64,000 nucleotides of DNA from Streptomyces sp. HUAS YS2 (lineage in GTDB: Bacteria; Actinomycetota; Actinomycetes; Streptomycetales; Streptomycetaceae): NCBI RefSeq assembly GCF_033343995.1, contig NZ_CP137573.1, forward strand, positions 3,009,001-3,073,000. The letters are read 5' to 3'. Shown piece after piece: positions 34,844 through 42,984 of this stretch. How positions within the stretch are numbered: the stretch's first letter is position 1; the number at the start of each line of letters is the position of its first letter. The notes beneath the pieces were generated by a model that searched no databases, was not told the DNA's origin, and saw nothing but the letters and a program-made list of their open reading frames with translations. Made by a program: the position numbers and the translations under genes.

Positions 34844-35344
34844 TCAGCCCTGGATCCGCCGCACCGGCATCAGCAGGTGCGCCGCGTTCCGCACGACCCG
34901 CTCGTCGGCGACGAAGGTCTTGAGCTTCGCCTCGGTCACCGTCTCGCCGGGCCGCGCGTCCGGCCACGGCGTCGTCGCGCAGATGAGCACGACCTGGCCG
35001 TTCTGGTGTGCGGCGGCCTCCCACTCCGCCGGCACCGGGCACTGCACCTTCATGAACGGCAGGCTGAGCACCGCCCGCTGCGCCTCGACGAGCAGGTGGA
35101 CCCCGAGGGCGGCCTGTGCGCCGTCGGCGATCTCGCCGCCGACCTGCAGCCCCATGCTCTCCAGGGCCTGCCGCATCGCGATCTCGCCGGCCTCGGGGCC
35201 GTCCCGGCCGTCGCCGAGCGAATACACCATCAGAAATGCGGTGATGTTGTTCTGCGGGGTCGGACCGATGGTCCAGGGAATGACGGTGAGCGTTCCCAGC
35301 GGATTGGCGCTGCGCGCCTGGGAAATCGCGTTCGGTGAGGTCAT
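34844..35344 (-). CDS. Conserved hypothetical protein, possibly DUF5949-like
   Basis: 166-residue soluble protein with no signal peptide. ATG 35344. It reads as an alpha/beta protein (TLTVIPWTIGPTPQNNITAFLMVYSL near the start, VVLICATTPWP later). It resembles the streptomycete DUF5949 group, but I am not certain of this. It precedes the VKOR-like gene on the minus strand and diverges from melC1 over a 156-base spacer that could carry both promoters. Function unknown. Confidence 0.6.
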   Translation of the reverse strand: MTSPNAISQARSANPLGTLTVIPWTIGPTPQNNITAFLMVYSLGDGRDGPEAGEIAMRQALESMGLQVGGEIADGAQAALGVHLLVEAQRAVLSLPFMKVQCPVPAEWEAAAHQNGQVVLICATTPWPDARPGETVTEAKLKTFVADERVVRNAAHLLMPVRRIQG

Positions 35345-35500
35345 GAAGCCGGATGCTAGTGGCCCTCGGGGGAATGTCCCGAGCCCGTGTCACCCGTCCG
35401 GCAGACATTCACCCGACCCCGCGTTTCGCCCGTGACCGAAGGCTTTCTCATTCGTTCTACCCAGATGGCAATTCGCCCTTTCGGCCAGGAGAGATCACTC

Positions 35501-35938
35501 ATGAGCGTCCCGCGCCGCTACGCCCTGCGGACTCTGTTCGCGGTGGCCGTCACCGCCTTCACGGGCGGCGCCCTCGCCCGTATCGCCACCGCGGAGAAGG
35601 ACGGACCCGTCACGGCACCGCGCGCCCCGGGGCCCCGCGCCGACGAGTTGCCGCGCGCCGCCGGCACGCGCTTCGACGAGGTGTACCGGGGCCGCCGCAT
35701 CCAGGGCGAGCCGGCCGCCGCGGGCACCGTCCGAGTCCGCGTCGACGGCCGCCCGCTGCACGTCATGCGCTGCGCCGACGGCGGCTACCTGACCCCCCTG
35801 GACCACTACCGGTCCTGTCCGACCCCGCTGGCCGCGACCCGCGCGGCCGTCGACGAACTGGGGTCCGCGCCGCTGACCCCGCTCGCCGCCGCCCACGGCG
35901 GCCATCCGGGAGGGAGCCCGCGTGGCGTACGTGCGTAA
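35501..35938 (+). CDS. melC1: Tyrosinase cofactor MelC1
   Basis: 145-residue copper chaperone that loads copper onto the tyrosinase and enables its export; MelC1 carries the Tat signal peptide for the complex. ATG 35501 follows AGGAGAG. The N-terminus (MSVPRRYALRTLF..., ending near RIATAE) has a twin-arginine-type signal. The mature part includes FDEVYRGRRIQG, LDHYRSCPTPLAATRAAVDELG and a C-terminal His-containing AHGGHPGG. It overlaps melC2 by 17 bases, so the two are translationally coupled, as known for this operon. Confidence 0.9.
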   Translation: MSVPRRYALRTLFAVAVTAFTGGALARIATAEKDGPVTAPRAPGPRADELPRAAGTRFDEVYRGRRIQGEPAAAGTVRVRVDGRPLHVMRCADGGYLTPLDHYRSCPTPLAATRAAVDELGSAPLTPLAAAHGGHPGGSPRGVRA

Positions 35939-36788
35939 GAACCAGCGCGACCTGACGGCGGCCGAACGGCGCCGGTTCGTCGCCGCGGTCCTCGAACTCA
36001 AGCGCCGCGGGACGTACGACGACTTCGTCCGCAGGCACATCGACTTCTACCGGGCGGACGGCGAGGGCGGTCTCCGGCTCGCCCACGGCACGCCGACCTT
36101 CCTGCCCTGGCACCGCCGCTTCCTGCTCGACTTCGAGCGGGCGCTGCGCCGGATCGACCCTTCGGTGACCGTCCCGTACTGGGACTGGACCCGGGACAAC
36201 AGCACGACCTCGTCGCTGTGGGGCGCCGACTTCATGGGCGGCAACGGGCGGCGCGCGGACCTCCAGGTGACGACCGGCCCGTTCGCGTACTCCGGCGGCC
36301 GGTGGCCGATCGCGGTGGCCATGACGGAGATCCGGTTCCTGACCCGGGACCTCGGCCGGCCTCGCGAGCCGCTGGCGCTGCCGACGCCCGCGGATCTGGA
36401 GCGCGCGATGCGGGACCCGGTGTACGACGTCTCCCCGTGGAACTCGACGAGCGGCTCCGGCTTCCGCAATCTGCTGGAGGGCTGGGCGCCGGGGGTGGGC
36501 AACGCCCGCTGGCGCAACCACAACCGGGTGCACCGCTGGGTCGGCGGGATGATGCTGGGCGGTGCGTCGGTGAACGACCCGGTCTTCTGGCTGCACCACG
36601 CGTTCGTCGACTTGCTGTGGTCGCGCTGGATGCGACGGCATCCGCGGTCCGGCTACCGGCCGGCCGAGCCGCTGCCGCCCGGCGACCTCCAGCACGGGCG
36701 GGTGGCGGCGCTGCACGAGCCGATGGACCCGTGGCGGGTCACCCCGGCGGACATGCTCGACGTCTCGCACATCTACCGGTACGCCTAG
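35922..36788 (+). CDS. melC2: Tyrosinase MelC2
   Basis: 288-residue type-3 copper monooxygenase making melanin from tyrosine. GTG 35922 has GGGAGGGA upstream. CuA histidines are seen in RRHIDFYR, RLAHGTPTFLPWHRRFLLDFE; CuB histidines in NHNRVHRWVGGMMLGG and DPVFWLHHAFVDLLW. All six ligands appear present. The protein has no own signal peptide, consistent with export bound to MelC1. A strong bidirectional terminator follows 15 bases after the stop and also faces the convergent chaplin gene. Confidence 0.95.
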   Translation: MAYVRKNQRDLTAAERRRFVAAVLELKRRGTYDDFVRRHIDFYRADGEGGLRLAHGTPTFLPWHRRFLLDFERALRRIDPSVTVPYWDWTRDNSTTSSLWGADFMGGNGRRADLQVTTGPFAYSGGRWPIAVAMTEIRFLTRDLGRPREPLALPTPADLERAMRDPVYDVSPWNSTSGSGFRNLLEGWAPGVGNARWRNHNRVHRWVGGMMLGGASVNDPVFWLHHAFVDLLWSRWMRRHPRSGYRPAEPLPPGDLQHGRVAALHEPMDPWRVTPADMLDVSHIYRYA

Positions 36789-36803
36789 AGCGGCCCGGAG
36801 ACA

Positions 36804-36843
36804 GAGAGCGGCCCCCCGGTCGAAGGACCGGGGGGCCGCTCTC
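36804..36843. terminator. Strong bidirectional terminator between melC2 and a chaplin gene
   Basis: Perfect 18-base arms GAGAGCGGCCCCCCGGTC (36804-36821) and its complement (36826-36843) with loop GAAG. Confidence 0.92.
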
Positions 36844-36860
36844 GGCATCGAGGCCGGCGA

Positions 36861-37136
36861 TCAGCTGCCGTAGCCGCCGTCGCCGTTGTCGCCACCGTCG
36901 ATGTTGGCGCACTGGTTGCCGAACGCCGGGTTGATCAGACCGATGACGTTGACGGTGTTGCCGCACAGGTTGATCGGGATGTGGACCGGGACCTGAACGA
37001 CGTTGCCGGAGCCGACACCGGGCGAGTGGGCGGCAATGGCCTCGGCGCCCGAGTCGGCGACGGCCATGCCGGCTCCGCTGAGGGCAACGGCACCCGTGCC
37101 GGCGAGAACAGCTGCAGCCTTCGCGATGCGAGACAT
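36861..37136 (-). CDS. Short chaplin (ChpE-H type) with acidic tail
   Basis: Secreted amyloid-forming surfactant that coats aerial hyphae and spores. ATG 37136 was chosen because AAGGAG lies seven bases upstream and the signal peptide (about residues 1-28, ending VADS) begins here. The single chaplin domain has the two conserved cysteines in NLCGNTVNVIGLINPAFGNQC, preceded by SPGVGSGNVVQVPVHIPIN. Unlike other short chaplins it carries a 14-residue Gly/Asp/Ser tail (NIDGGDNGDGGYGS). 91 residues in all. A sigma-BldN-like promoter is 57 bases upstream. Confidence 0.95.
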   Translation of the reverse strand: MSRIAKAAAVLAGTGAVALSGAGMAVADSGAEAIAAHSPGVGSGNVVQVPVHIPINLCGNTVNVIGLINPAFGNQCANIDGGDNGDGGYGS

Positions 37137-37192
37137 CAAGAACTCCTTGGACATTTGAACGCGACCGCGAGAACCACGGCCGTCACAGCCGT

Positions 37193-37220
37193 TCAACGCC
37201 GTGACGCGGAAGGGGTAACG
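37193..37220 (-). promoter_or_regulatory. Sigma-BldN-type promoter of the chaplin gene
   Basis: On the minus strand: CGTTAC (-35, 37220-37215), a 16-base spacer and CGTTGA (-10, 37198-37193). The recognised sigma-BldN consensus is CGTAAC-16-CGTTGA, so it matches 5/6 and 6/6. Expected leader of about 50 nucleotides to ATG 37136. Chaplins are established BldN targets. Confidence 0.75.
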
Positions 37221-37338
37221 GGGTATTACGTCAGCCGGCCCAGATCATTCGCCCGACGCTCCCCCCGTGCGATTTCTTCGTGCGAATTCCGTACGAGCAC
37301 ACCGGGCCCACGGGGCCGCCTTTCCGCATCACGGGAAT

Positions 37339-37429
37339 GGCCCGCGGGCCGGCGCCCGCCCGTCGTCGGATACGACGGGACGAACACCGGACCCGCGGGC
37401 CGCGGCCATGCGACAAGCCTCCTGTCGCA
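37339..37429 (-). terminator. Stem-loop cluster downstream of the 37507-38043 gene
   Basis: The 370-base spacer between the chaplin start and the upstream gene's stop holds three hairpins: palindrome GGCCCGCGGGCC (37339-37350), CCCGTCGT/ACGACGGG (37359-37366 and 37372-37379) and TGCGACA/TGTCGCA (37409-37415 and 37423-37429). One of them probably ends transcription of the secreted-protein gene. No gene seen in the spacer. Confidence 0.5.
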
Positions 37430-37506
37430 ACGAGCGGAAGCCCTTGGGGTGGCGGGGAAGAATCGTGTCTTCACGACCCCTCCATCCGTCATACAAGAAC
37501 GATCCG

Positions 37507-38043
37507 TCAGAGCCCCGGGGGCTGGATGCCGAGCGTGGGGTCGAGCGCCCCGGTGACCGAGGGCGTGAGGACGCCGGCCTCGGGCACGGAGAGGCCGGGC
37601 AGCCCGGGCAGTCCGAACGGGCCCGAGCCGGCGGGGGTGCTGACCGGGGTGCCGACGACGGCGCCCGGGGTGGCGGTCTGCACGTCCGAACCCGGCGTCG
37701 TCAGCTGCGCGTCGCCGGACTCGCTGCCGTCCAGGAGCTCGGGCAGCGGGGCGTCGACGAGGGTCTGCGGCACGGAGCTCGCGATCGGGACGCGCGGCAG
37801 GCCGGCGTCCGGCAGACCGCCGCCGGCGCCCTCGTGCAGACCGGCGGGCGCACCCGGTACGGGCAGCGGCACACCGCTGTGGACGGTCGGCGCGTCCAGC
37901 GCCGGCACCGCGGTCTCCAGGCCCTGCAGCGGCAGGGTCACGGGAGCCTCGGTGGCCACGGCGGAGGAGGCGGTCGACGCCATGGCGGCGGAGGCCAGGC
38001 AGGACATGAGGATTCCCATGCCGGCTCGATTTCGCAGGTTCAT
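37507..38043 (-). CDS. Secreted Pro/Ala/Gly/Thr-rich protein of unknown function
   Basis: 178 residues beginning at ATG 38043. Signal peptide about 1-30 (MNLRNRAGMGILMSCLASAAMASTASSAVA). The mature protein is low complexity with repeated Pro, Leu, Val and Gly (FGLPGLPGLSVPEAGV near the end) and no cysteines or catalytic motif. A long plus-strand reading (37280-38185) covers the same region but has less typical codon use. It lies between chaplin genes and alongside two other small secreted proteins of similar composition, suggesting a surface-layer role. Name unknown. Confidence 0.6.
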   Translation of the reverse strand: MNLRNRAGMGILMSCLASAAMASTASSAVATEAPVTLPLQGLETAVPALDAPTVHSGVPLPVPGAPAGLHEGAGGGLPDAGLPRVPIASSVPQTLVDAPLPELLDGSESGDAQLTTPGSDVQTATPGAVVGTPVSTPAGSGPFGLPGLPGLSVPEAGVLTPSVTGALDPTLGIQPPGL

Positions 38044-38219
38044 CACTGCGCACGCCCTTCGGGAGCTTGTGGTGGGGGTGGGTGCTGTGTGGTCAAGAAC
38101 GAGGCCCTTGACCGCGTCGTCGCGAAGTTCGCCCGGTTGCAGCAACGCGACGACCCTTGCCGGTGAGCGCGGCACGCCCGATTGACGGGCTCGGTGGAAC
38201 GGCCGTCCGAATACGCGCG

Positions 38220-38263
38220 CAGGGTCTGCTCGGACGGAACACGCCCGTCCTGAGCAGACCCTG
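38220..38263 (-). terminator. Long hairpin downstream of a small secreted protein gene
   Basis: CAGGGTCTGCTC (38220-38231) pairs with GAGCAGACCCTG (38252-38263), extended by inner GGACGG/CCGTCC (38232-38237 and 38245-38250) with one bulged base. Positioned after the stop of the minus-strand gene at 38316-38585. Confidence 0.85.
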
Positions 38264-38315
38264 ACCGCGCATGCGACGACCGGTGCGCCCTGGGTGAACC
38301 ACCGGCGGACTGCGC

Positions 38316-38585
38316 CTACTTGGGGAGTGGGAGACCGCCGAGCAGCGGGGCCGACTGCGTGGTCTCGTTGACCGTGTCCGCGGTGTCGGTGACGGTCTTG
38401 AGCGCGGAGCCGTCGGTGGTGCTGCTCAGCGCGTCCGTCTTGAGCGGCTGGCTGCTGGTGAGCGCGCCGAGCGCGTTGTTCAGACCGGCGGGCGCCGCGG
38501 CCGGCCCGGCGGCCATGGCAGGTGCGGCGGCACCGAGGGCCATCACGGATCCGGCGACGACCGCGGCAACCTTGGTGGGCTTCAT
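38316..38585 (-). CDS. Small secreted Ala-rich protein
   Basis: 89 residues starting at ATG 38585, with GGAAGG nine bases upstream. Signal peptide about 1-34 (MKPTKVAAVVAGSVMALGAAAPAMAA). The mature ~55 residues are Ala/Thr/Ser-rich, without cysteines (TSSQPLKTDALSSTTDGSALKTVTDTADTVNETTQSAPLLGG). Similar proteins occur near chaplin genes in other streptomycetes and are sometimes mis-annotated as ATP-binding; I see no such motif. Function unknown. Confidence 0.75.
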   Translation of the reverse strand: MKPTKVAAVVAGSVMALGAAAPAMAAGPAAAPAGLNNALGALTSSQPLKTDALSSTTDGSALKTVTDTADTVNETTQSAPLLGGLPLPK

Positions 38586-38824
38586 GAAAGAGGTCCTTCC
38601 CTCTGCGAGCAAGTCACATGGCGTACAGGCCTCTTGGCCGATTCCTGCACGTCGTTCCGCTTTCTGTAACGAGCCCTGCTCGCACCGGAAACTCCGAGGG
38701 GAGCGAATTCTCGACCTTGCACTCGATCGATGAATACCGGTCTTTTCATCACACTGATGCGCCGCCGGACACGGCCGTGCCGGCCCGGGAATTCCGGGCC
38801 GGCACGGAACGGGCGCGACGACTG

Positions 38825-39487
38825 CTACGAGGTCGGCACGGTGACCGGCGGGTCGACCGGGAGTTCCACCGGCGGGTCGACCGGGAGGGTCGGCAGCGCG
38901 GGGAGGCCGGGCAGGTTCGGCGCGGGCAGGCCACTTCCCAGGACGGTGGCCACGACCAGGTTGACCAGCGAGGTGAGCGTCGCGGTGACCTGCGGAACGA
39001 CACCGGCCGGATCACCGGCGGTGACGGCGGCGAGCAGTGCGGCGACGGCCTCCTCGACGGTCGCGAGGGCGTCGGCCTTCAGGTCCGCGGCGGCGGGCGC
39101 GGCGGCGCGGATCGCCGACGGGCTGACGGCGGCTGCCCCGGGGGCCGCGGGGGTGGGCACCGGCGGCTTGGCCGCGGCGATGGCGGCCTTGATCTTCGCG
39201 GCGAGCGCCGCGGCATCGGCGGCCGGGAGCTGGCCGTCGTCCGCCTTGAGCACGTCGGTGAGGAGTTCGGTGACCGGCGCGAGAACGCCGCCCATGTCGC
39301 CCAGTGCCTTCGTCTGGGCGAGCAGCGCGGCGGCGTTGGGGAGCGGCGCGCGGGCGGCGGTGGATTCAGCGGTGGCCTCCGTACGGGAGGCCGGGGACGT
39401 TTCGGCGAAGGCGGGTCCCGCCGTGCCGAGGGTGAGAGCGGCGCATATCGCGATCGCGGTGGCGCGGCTCGATACCTGGGGACGCAT
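38825..39487 (-). CDS. Secreted Ala/Pro-rich protein
   Basis: 220 residues from ATG 39487, with AAGGAA six bases upstream. Signal peptide about 1-28 (MRPQVSSRATAIAICAALTLGTAGPAFA). The mature region is mostly predicted helical and rich in Ala/Leu/Val/Pro (LAQTKALGDMGGVLAPVTELLTDVL...), with a Pro-rich tail having PVDPPVELPVDPPV. No cysteine in the mature protein. It may coat or associate with the cell surface; no family recognised. Lies between the other small secreted proteins and a chaplin. Confidence 0.7.
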   Translation of the reverse strand: MRPQVSSRATAIAICAALTLGTAGPAFAETSPASRTEATAESTAARAPLPNAAALLAQTKALGDMGGVLAPVTELLTDVLKADDGQLPAADAAALAAKIKAAIAAAKPPVPTPAAPGAAAVSPSAIRAAAPAAADLKADALATVEEAVAALLAAVTAGDPAGVVPQVTATLTSLVNLVVATVLGSGLPAPNLPGLPALPTLPVDPPVELPVDPPVTVPTS

Positions 39488-39700
39488 GTGTGTTCCTTTT
39501 CCGTATGCGTCGGACAACTTCCCCCTCACCCTGAAACGGCCCGACTGCGCTCCGCAACCGCTCGACCACACGGCGCGACTCGTGGCTTCCGGGTGAATTC
39601 CCCGCCCTGACCTGGTGTCTTCCGGGCCCACCGGTTCCTTCGGACGGCGCATCCCCGCGCCGCCGAACGAGTGCCGGGGCGTCGGACCGGGGCGCCAAAA

Positions 39701-39746
39701 GGCCGGTGCGCCGCCCTCCCGGCGAGGGAGCGGCGGCGCACCGGCC
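39701..39746 (-). terminator. Terminator downstream of a chaplin gene
   Basis: GGCCGGTGCGCCGCC (39701-39715) and GGCGGCGCACCGGCC (39732-39746) are perfect complements, with an inner CTCCC/GGGAG stem. Located after the stop of the chaplin at 39786-40025. Confidence 0.88.
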
Positions 39747-39785
39747 GCGATCCGCGCACGGCCCGAGCCGCGCCGTCGCGTGGGG

Positions 39786-40025
39786 TCAGGCGTTGACGCA
39801 GGCGTTGCCGAACGTGGGGTTCAGGGCGCCGATGACGCTGACGGTGTTGCCGCACAGGTTGATCGGGATGTGGACCGGGACCTGGACGACGTTGCCGGAC
39901 AGGACGCCCGGGGAGTGCACCGCGGCACCGTGCGCGCCGGCGTCGGCGGCGGCGACACCGGTGGCTCCCGCGACGGACGCGGCGACACCGACGGACAGGA
40001 CTACAGCCTTCGCGATACGGGACAT
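39786..40025 (-). CDS. Short chaplin
   Basis: 79-residue secreted chaplin. ATG 40025 with GGAG upstream. Signal peptide about 1-27 (ending GVAAADA). One chaplin domain with SPGVLSGNVVQVPVHIPIN and the cysteine pair NLCGNTVSVIGALNPTFGNAC. Nearly identical over the domain to the chaplin at 36861-37136 but with no C-terminal tail, indicating duplication. Should assemble into amyloid-like fibres on aerial surfaces together with rodlin. A sigma-BldN-like promoter lies 57 bases upstream. Confidence 0.95.
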   Translation of the reverse strand: MSRIAKAVVLSVGVAASVAGATGVAAADAGAHGAAVHSPGVLSGNVVQVPVHIPINLCGNTVSVIGALNPTFGNACVNA

Positions 40026-40081
40026 GGAGAAGCGCTCCTCGATTGTGCTTTCGGTGCGGACGGAATCGCCCGACTCCATCA

Positions 40082-40109
40082 ACAACGCGGCCCCTATTCA
40101 TCGGTTGCT
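40082..40109 (-). promoter_or_regulatory. Sigma-BldN-like promoter of the second chaplin gene
   Basis: Minus strand: AGCAAC (-35, 40109-40104), 16-base spacer, CGTTGT (-10, 40087-40082). Matches to CGTAAC and CGTTGA are 4/6 and 5/6. The distance from -10 to the start codon is 57 bases, the same as for the other chaplin. The rest of the 351-base spacer up to 40376 also must hold the promoter of the plus-strand operon; I could not identify it confidently. Confidence 0.6.
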
Positions 40110-40376
40110 CTCCCGAACGGGTGACGTTCAGCAGATCTTTGGGCCAAAGGAAGGACCAGATCCGAAGGTGGCCGGAGAAAGGCGCAACCCTTTCAACGAG
40201 GAACCTGCCGAAAGGATACGGAAGTTAGCGTTTAGGAGCATCTAATGCTTACTATCGCCCGGCGTTGGGGTTATACCTGCCACCCTCCGGTCCTCTTCTG
40301 AAGCGCTCCGGAGACCTTCACTCGTCCAAGCGGAGAACCGATATGCACAATTCAGGGGTTCTTGCTGTCCAGGCGG

Positions 40377-41543
40377 ATGTCGGGCCCTGACATGCCGCCA
40401 TCCAGCGAGTCTTCCGACTCGTTCCCGCTGTCCGTCCTGCACCTGGTCCAGCCCGGTGACGGCGGAGTCGCCCGCGTCGTGACGGACCTGGTCGCCGACC
40501 AGCTCGGCCGCGGGATGCGCGTCGCCGTCGCCTGCCCGCCCGGCACCCCGCTCGCCGCCGCCGTGCGCGAGCACGGAGCCGTCCCGTACGACTGGCGGGC
40601 CGGCCGCCAGCCCGGCCCCCGACTCGTCCGCGAGACCCGGGACTTGGCCCGGCTGATCCGTACCGCCGCACCCGATCTCGTCCACGCGCACAGCGCCAAG
40701 GCCGGGCTGTGCGGACGACTCGCCGTACGCGGCCGGATCCCGACCGTGTACCAGCCGCACGCCTGGTCGTTCGAGGCCGTGGACGGCTCCATGGCCGCGC
40801 TCGCCCGGCGCTGGGAGCGGTACGGCGCCCGCTGGGCGCACCGCGTCGTCTGCGTCAGCGAGGCCGAGCGCCTCACCGGCGAACGGGCCGGAGTGCGGGC
40901 GGTCTCCTGGTCGGTGGTCCGCAACGGCGTCGACGTCGCGCGGTTCGCCGCGGCACAGGACTCCCCCGACCCGGCCGGCCGGGCCCCGACCGTCGTGTGC
41001 GTCGGCCGGCTGTGCCGCCAGAAGGGCCAGGACGTCCTGCTGCGCGCCTGGCCCGCCGTGCTCGACCAAGTGCCCGGCGCCAGGCTGGTCCTGGTCGGCG
41101 ACGGCCCGGACGAGCAGCGGCTGCGCGCCGCCGCACCCGCGTCGGTGCGGTTCACCGGCGCCGTCGACGACACCGCCCCCTGGTACCGCGAGGCCGATCT
41201 CGTCGTCCTGCCGTCCCGCTGGGAGGGCATGGCGCTCGCCCCGCTGGAGGCCATGGCGGCCGGCCGGCCGGTCGTCGTCACCGACGTGGACGGAGCCCGC
41301 GAGGGCCTGCCGCCCGGCCACGCGTCCCACTGCCTGGTCCCGCCCGAGGACCCGGCCGCTCTCGCCGCCGCCGTCGGCCGCCTGCTCGGCCGGCCGGAAC
41401 CGCGGCACACCCTGGGCCGCGAGGCCCGCGAGCACGTACTCAGCACTTTCGATGTGCGGCGCACCGGTGCGGCCATCGCGGACGTCTACCGCGAGCTCAC
41501 CGCCGTGCGGTGCACCCAGCGCGGAGAGCCGATCTTCCAGTGA
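40377..41543 (+). CDS. GT4-family glycosyltransferase (first gene of polysaccharide operon)
   Basis: About 388 residues, GT-B glycosyltransferase 4 fold. Seen: N-terminal HLVQPGDGGVARVVTDLV (acceptor domain Gly loop), VHAHSAKAGLCGRLAV, VVRNGVD, VGRLCRQKGQDVLLRAW, the donor-site E-x7-E region SRWEGMALAPLEAMAAGRPVV, and a C-terminal helix. It should transfer a nucleotide-activated sugar to a lipid-linked intermediate. Start is uncertain: TTG 40362, ATG 40377 or ATG 40392. It overlaps the next gene by four bases (GTGA). It heads an eight-gene plus-strand exopolysaccharide operon. Confidence 0.88.
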   Translation: MSGPDMPPSSESSDSFPLSVLHLVQPGDGGVARVVTDLVADQLGRGMRVAVACPPGTPLAAAVREHGAVPYDWRAGRQPGPRLVRETRDLARLIRTAAPDLVHAHSAKAGLCGRLAVRGRIPTVYQPHAWSFEAVDGSMAALARRWERYGARWAHRVVCVSEAERLTGERAGVRAVSWSVVRNGVDVARFAAAQDSPDPAGRAPTVVCVGRLCRQKGQDVLLRAWPAVLDQVPGARLVLVGDGPDEQRLRAAAPASVRFTGAVDDTAPWYREADLVVLPSRWEGMALAPLEAMAAGRPVVVTDVDGAREGLPPGHASHCLVPPEDPAALAAAVGRLLGRPEPRHTLGREAREHVLSTFDVRRTGAAIADVYRELTAVRCTQRGEPIFQ

Positions 41544-42982
41544 CCACGGAAAGCACCAGCGTTCCTTCCTCGTCCGGCCCCCTGTCCACCGCGGGCCGCC
41601 CGTCCGTCGCGCCGCCGCGCGGCTCCTCGGACCGGCTCGCGTTGCCACCGCGCCGGCGGACCTTGCCCGCCCGGTTCGCCGCCGGGCCGCTGATGGCCGT
41701 GGACTGCCTGGCCATCCTGTGCGCCGTCGCACTGCTGCCCGCCGCCCACCACGCGCCGCCGCTGCTCGTCCCGCTCGTCGTCGGCGTCCTGCTCCTCGAC
41801 GCGCAGGCCGGGCTGCACCGGCCCGGCGGCGCGCCGGCCGCCGTGCTCGACGAACTGCCCGCGCTGGCCGCCCGGGCCGCCGCCGCCTGGTGCGCCGCGG
41901 CCGCCGCGCTCGCCGTGCTCGAACCGACCCGCGCCATCGGCCCGGCCGCGCTGCTCACCGCGTACGCGATCCACCTCGTGGTGGTGACGGCCGGCCGCGC
42001 CGCCGTGCACGGGCGGACGCGGCGCGTCGCCGCGGCCCGGCCGCGCTCCGCGCTCGTCGTCGGACCGGGCGGCGAGGCACAGCGGTTCGCCGCCTCGCTC
42101 GGGCAGCGCCCGGAGTACGGGATCCGGCCGGTCGGCGTGGTCGGCCTGCGCGAGGACGGGATGCCGCCCGCAGCCGACCTGCCCGCCCTGCCGGTCCTGA
42201 CGACCGCTGAGGAGATCCACCGCGCGGTCATCCAGAACAGCGTTCGCGAGGCGGTGTTCCTCGCCGACGACCCCGCGCTCGTGACCCTGTTCCAGCACTA
42301 CGGCTGCGCCACCTGGCAGGTCGGCGCCGGCTCCGGGGACACGCCCATGGGCGAGCACCTGTGGGGCTACGCCTGCCGCCGCACGACGCCGCTCGGCGAG
42401 CGGCGCGGCCGGTCCGCGAAGCGGCTGCTCGACCTGGCGGTCGCCGGGCCCGCGCTGGCCGTCGCCGCACCGGTGCTGATGCTGTGCGCGCTCGCGGTAC
42501 GGCTCTCGGACGGTCCGGGCGTGCTGTTCCGGCAGGAGCGGGTCGGCCAGCACGGCCGGCTGTTCACGCTGCTGAAGTTCCGTACGCTGCGGCCCGCCGA
42601 CGAGACCGAATCCGCGACCAAGTGGAGCGTCGCCAACGACGCCCGGATGAGCGCGGTGGGCAACTTCCTGCGGCGCAGCTCGTTGGACGAGCTGCCGCAG
42701 CTGTGGAACGTGTTGCGCGGGGACATGAGCCTGGTCGGCCCACGCCCCGAACGGCCGTATTTTGTCGCGCAGTTCAGCCGGATCCACGCCGGCTACGCGG
42801 CCCGGCACCGGATGCCGGTCGGGCTGACCGGGCTCGCCCAGGTGCACGGGCTGCGCGGCGACACCTCGATCGAGGACCGCTGCCGGTTCGACAACCACTA
42901 CATCGACCACTGGTCGCTCTGGCAGGACGTCTGCATTCTGCTGCGGACCGCCGCCGGCCTGGTCCGTCCGACAGGGAGCTGA
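41540..42982 (+). CDS. Polyprenyl-phosphate sugar-1-phosphate transferase (initiating)
   Basis: 480-residue WbaP/WcaJ-type enzyme that starts the repeat unit by placing a sugar-1-phosphate on undecaprenyl phosphate. GTG 41540 overlaps the previous stop. The N-terminal half is a poorly conserved membrane region (about 45-150) and a Rossmann-type domain with LVVGPGGEAQRFAASLGQRPEYGIRPVGVVG. The C-terminal catalytic domain (about 290-480) has KRLLDLAVAGPALAVAAPVL, FRQERVGQHGRLFTLLKFRTL, SLDELPQLWNVLRGDMSLVGPRPERP and PVGLTGLAQVHG, all canonical. Together with the Wzx- and Wzy-like proteins downstream it indicates a Wzy-type polysaccharide pathway. Confidence 0.92.
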   Translation: MTTESTSVPSSSGPLSTAGRPSVAPPRGSSDRLALPPRRRTLPARFAAGPLMAVDCLAILCAVALLPAAHHAPPLLVPLVVGVLLLDAQAGLHRPGGAPAAVLDELPALAARAAAAWCAAAAALAVLEPTRAIGPAALLTAYAIHLVVVTAGRAAVHGRTRRVAAARPRSALVVGPGGEAQRFAASLGQRPEYGIRPVGVVGLREDGMPPAADLPALPVLTTAEEIHRAVIQNSVREAVFLADDPALVTLFQHYGCATWQVGAGSGDTPMGEHLWGYACRRTTPLGERRGRSAKRLLDLAVAGPALAVAAPVLMLCALAVRLSDGPGVLFRQERVGQHGRLFTLLKFRTLRPADETESATKWSVANDARMSAVGNFLRRSSLDELPQLWNVLRGDMSLVGPRPERPYFVAQFSRIHAGYAARHRMPVGLTGLAQVHGLRGDTSIEDRCRFDNHYIDHWSLWQDVCILLRTAAGLVRPTGS

Positions 42983-42984
42983 CG

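Noticed and set aside
40336..40350. WhiG-like -10 (AACCGATAT) before the polysaccharide operon
   Set aside because: No TAAA-type -35 at 15 bases upstream, so the match was not accepted.
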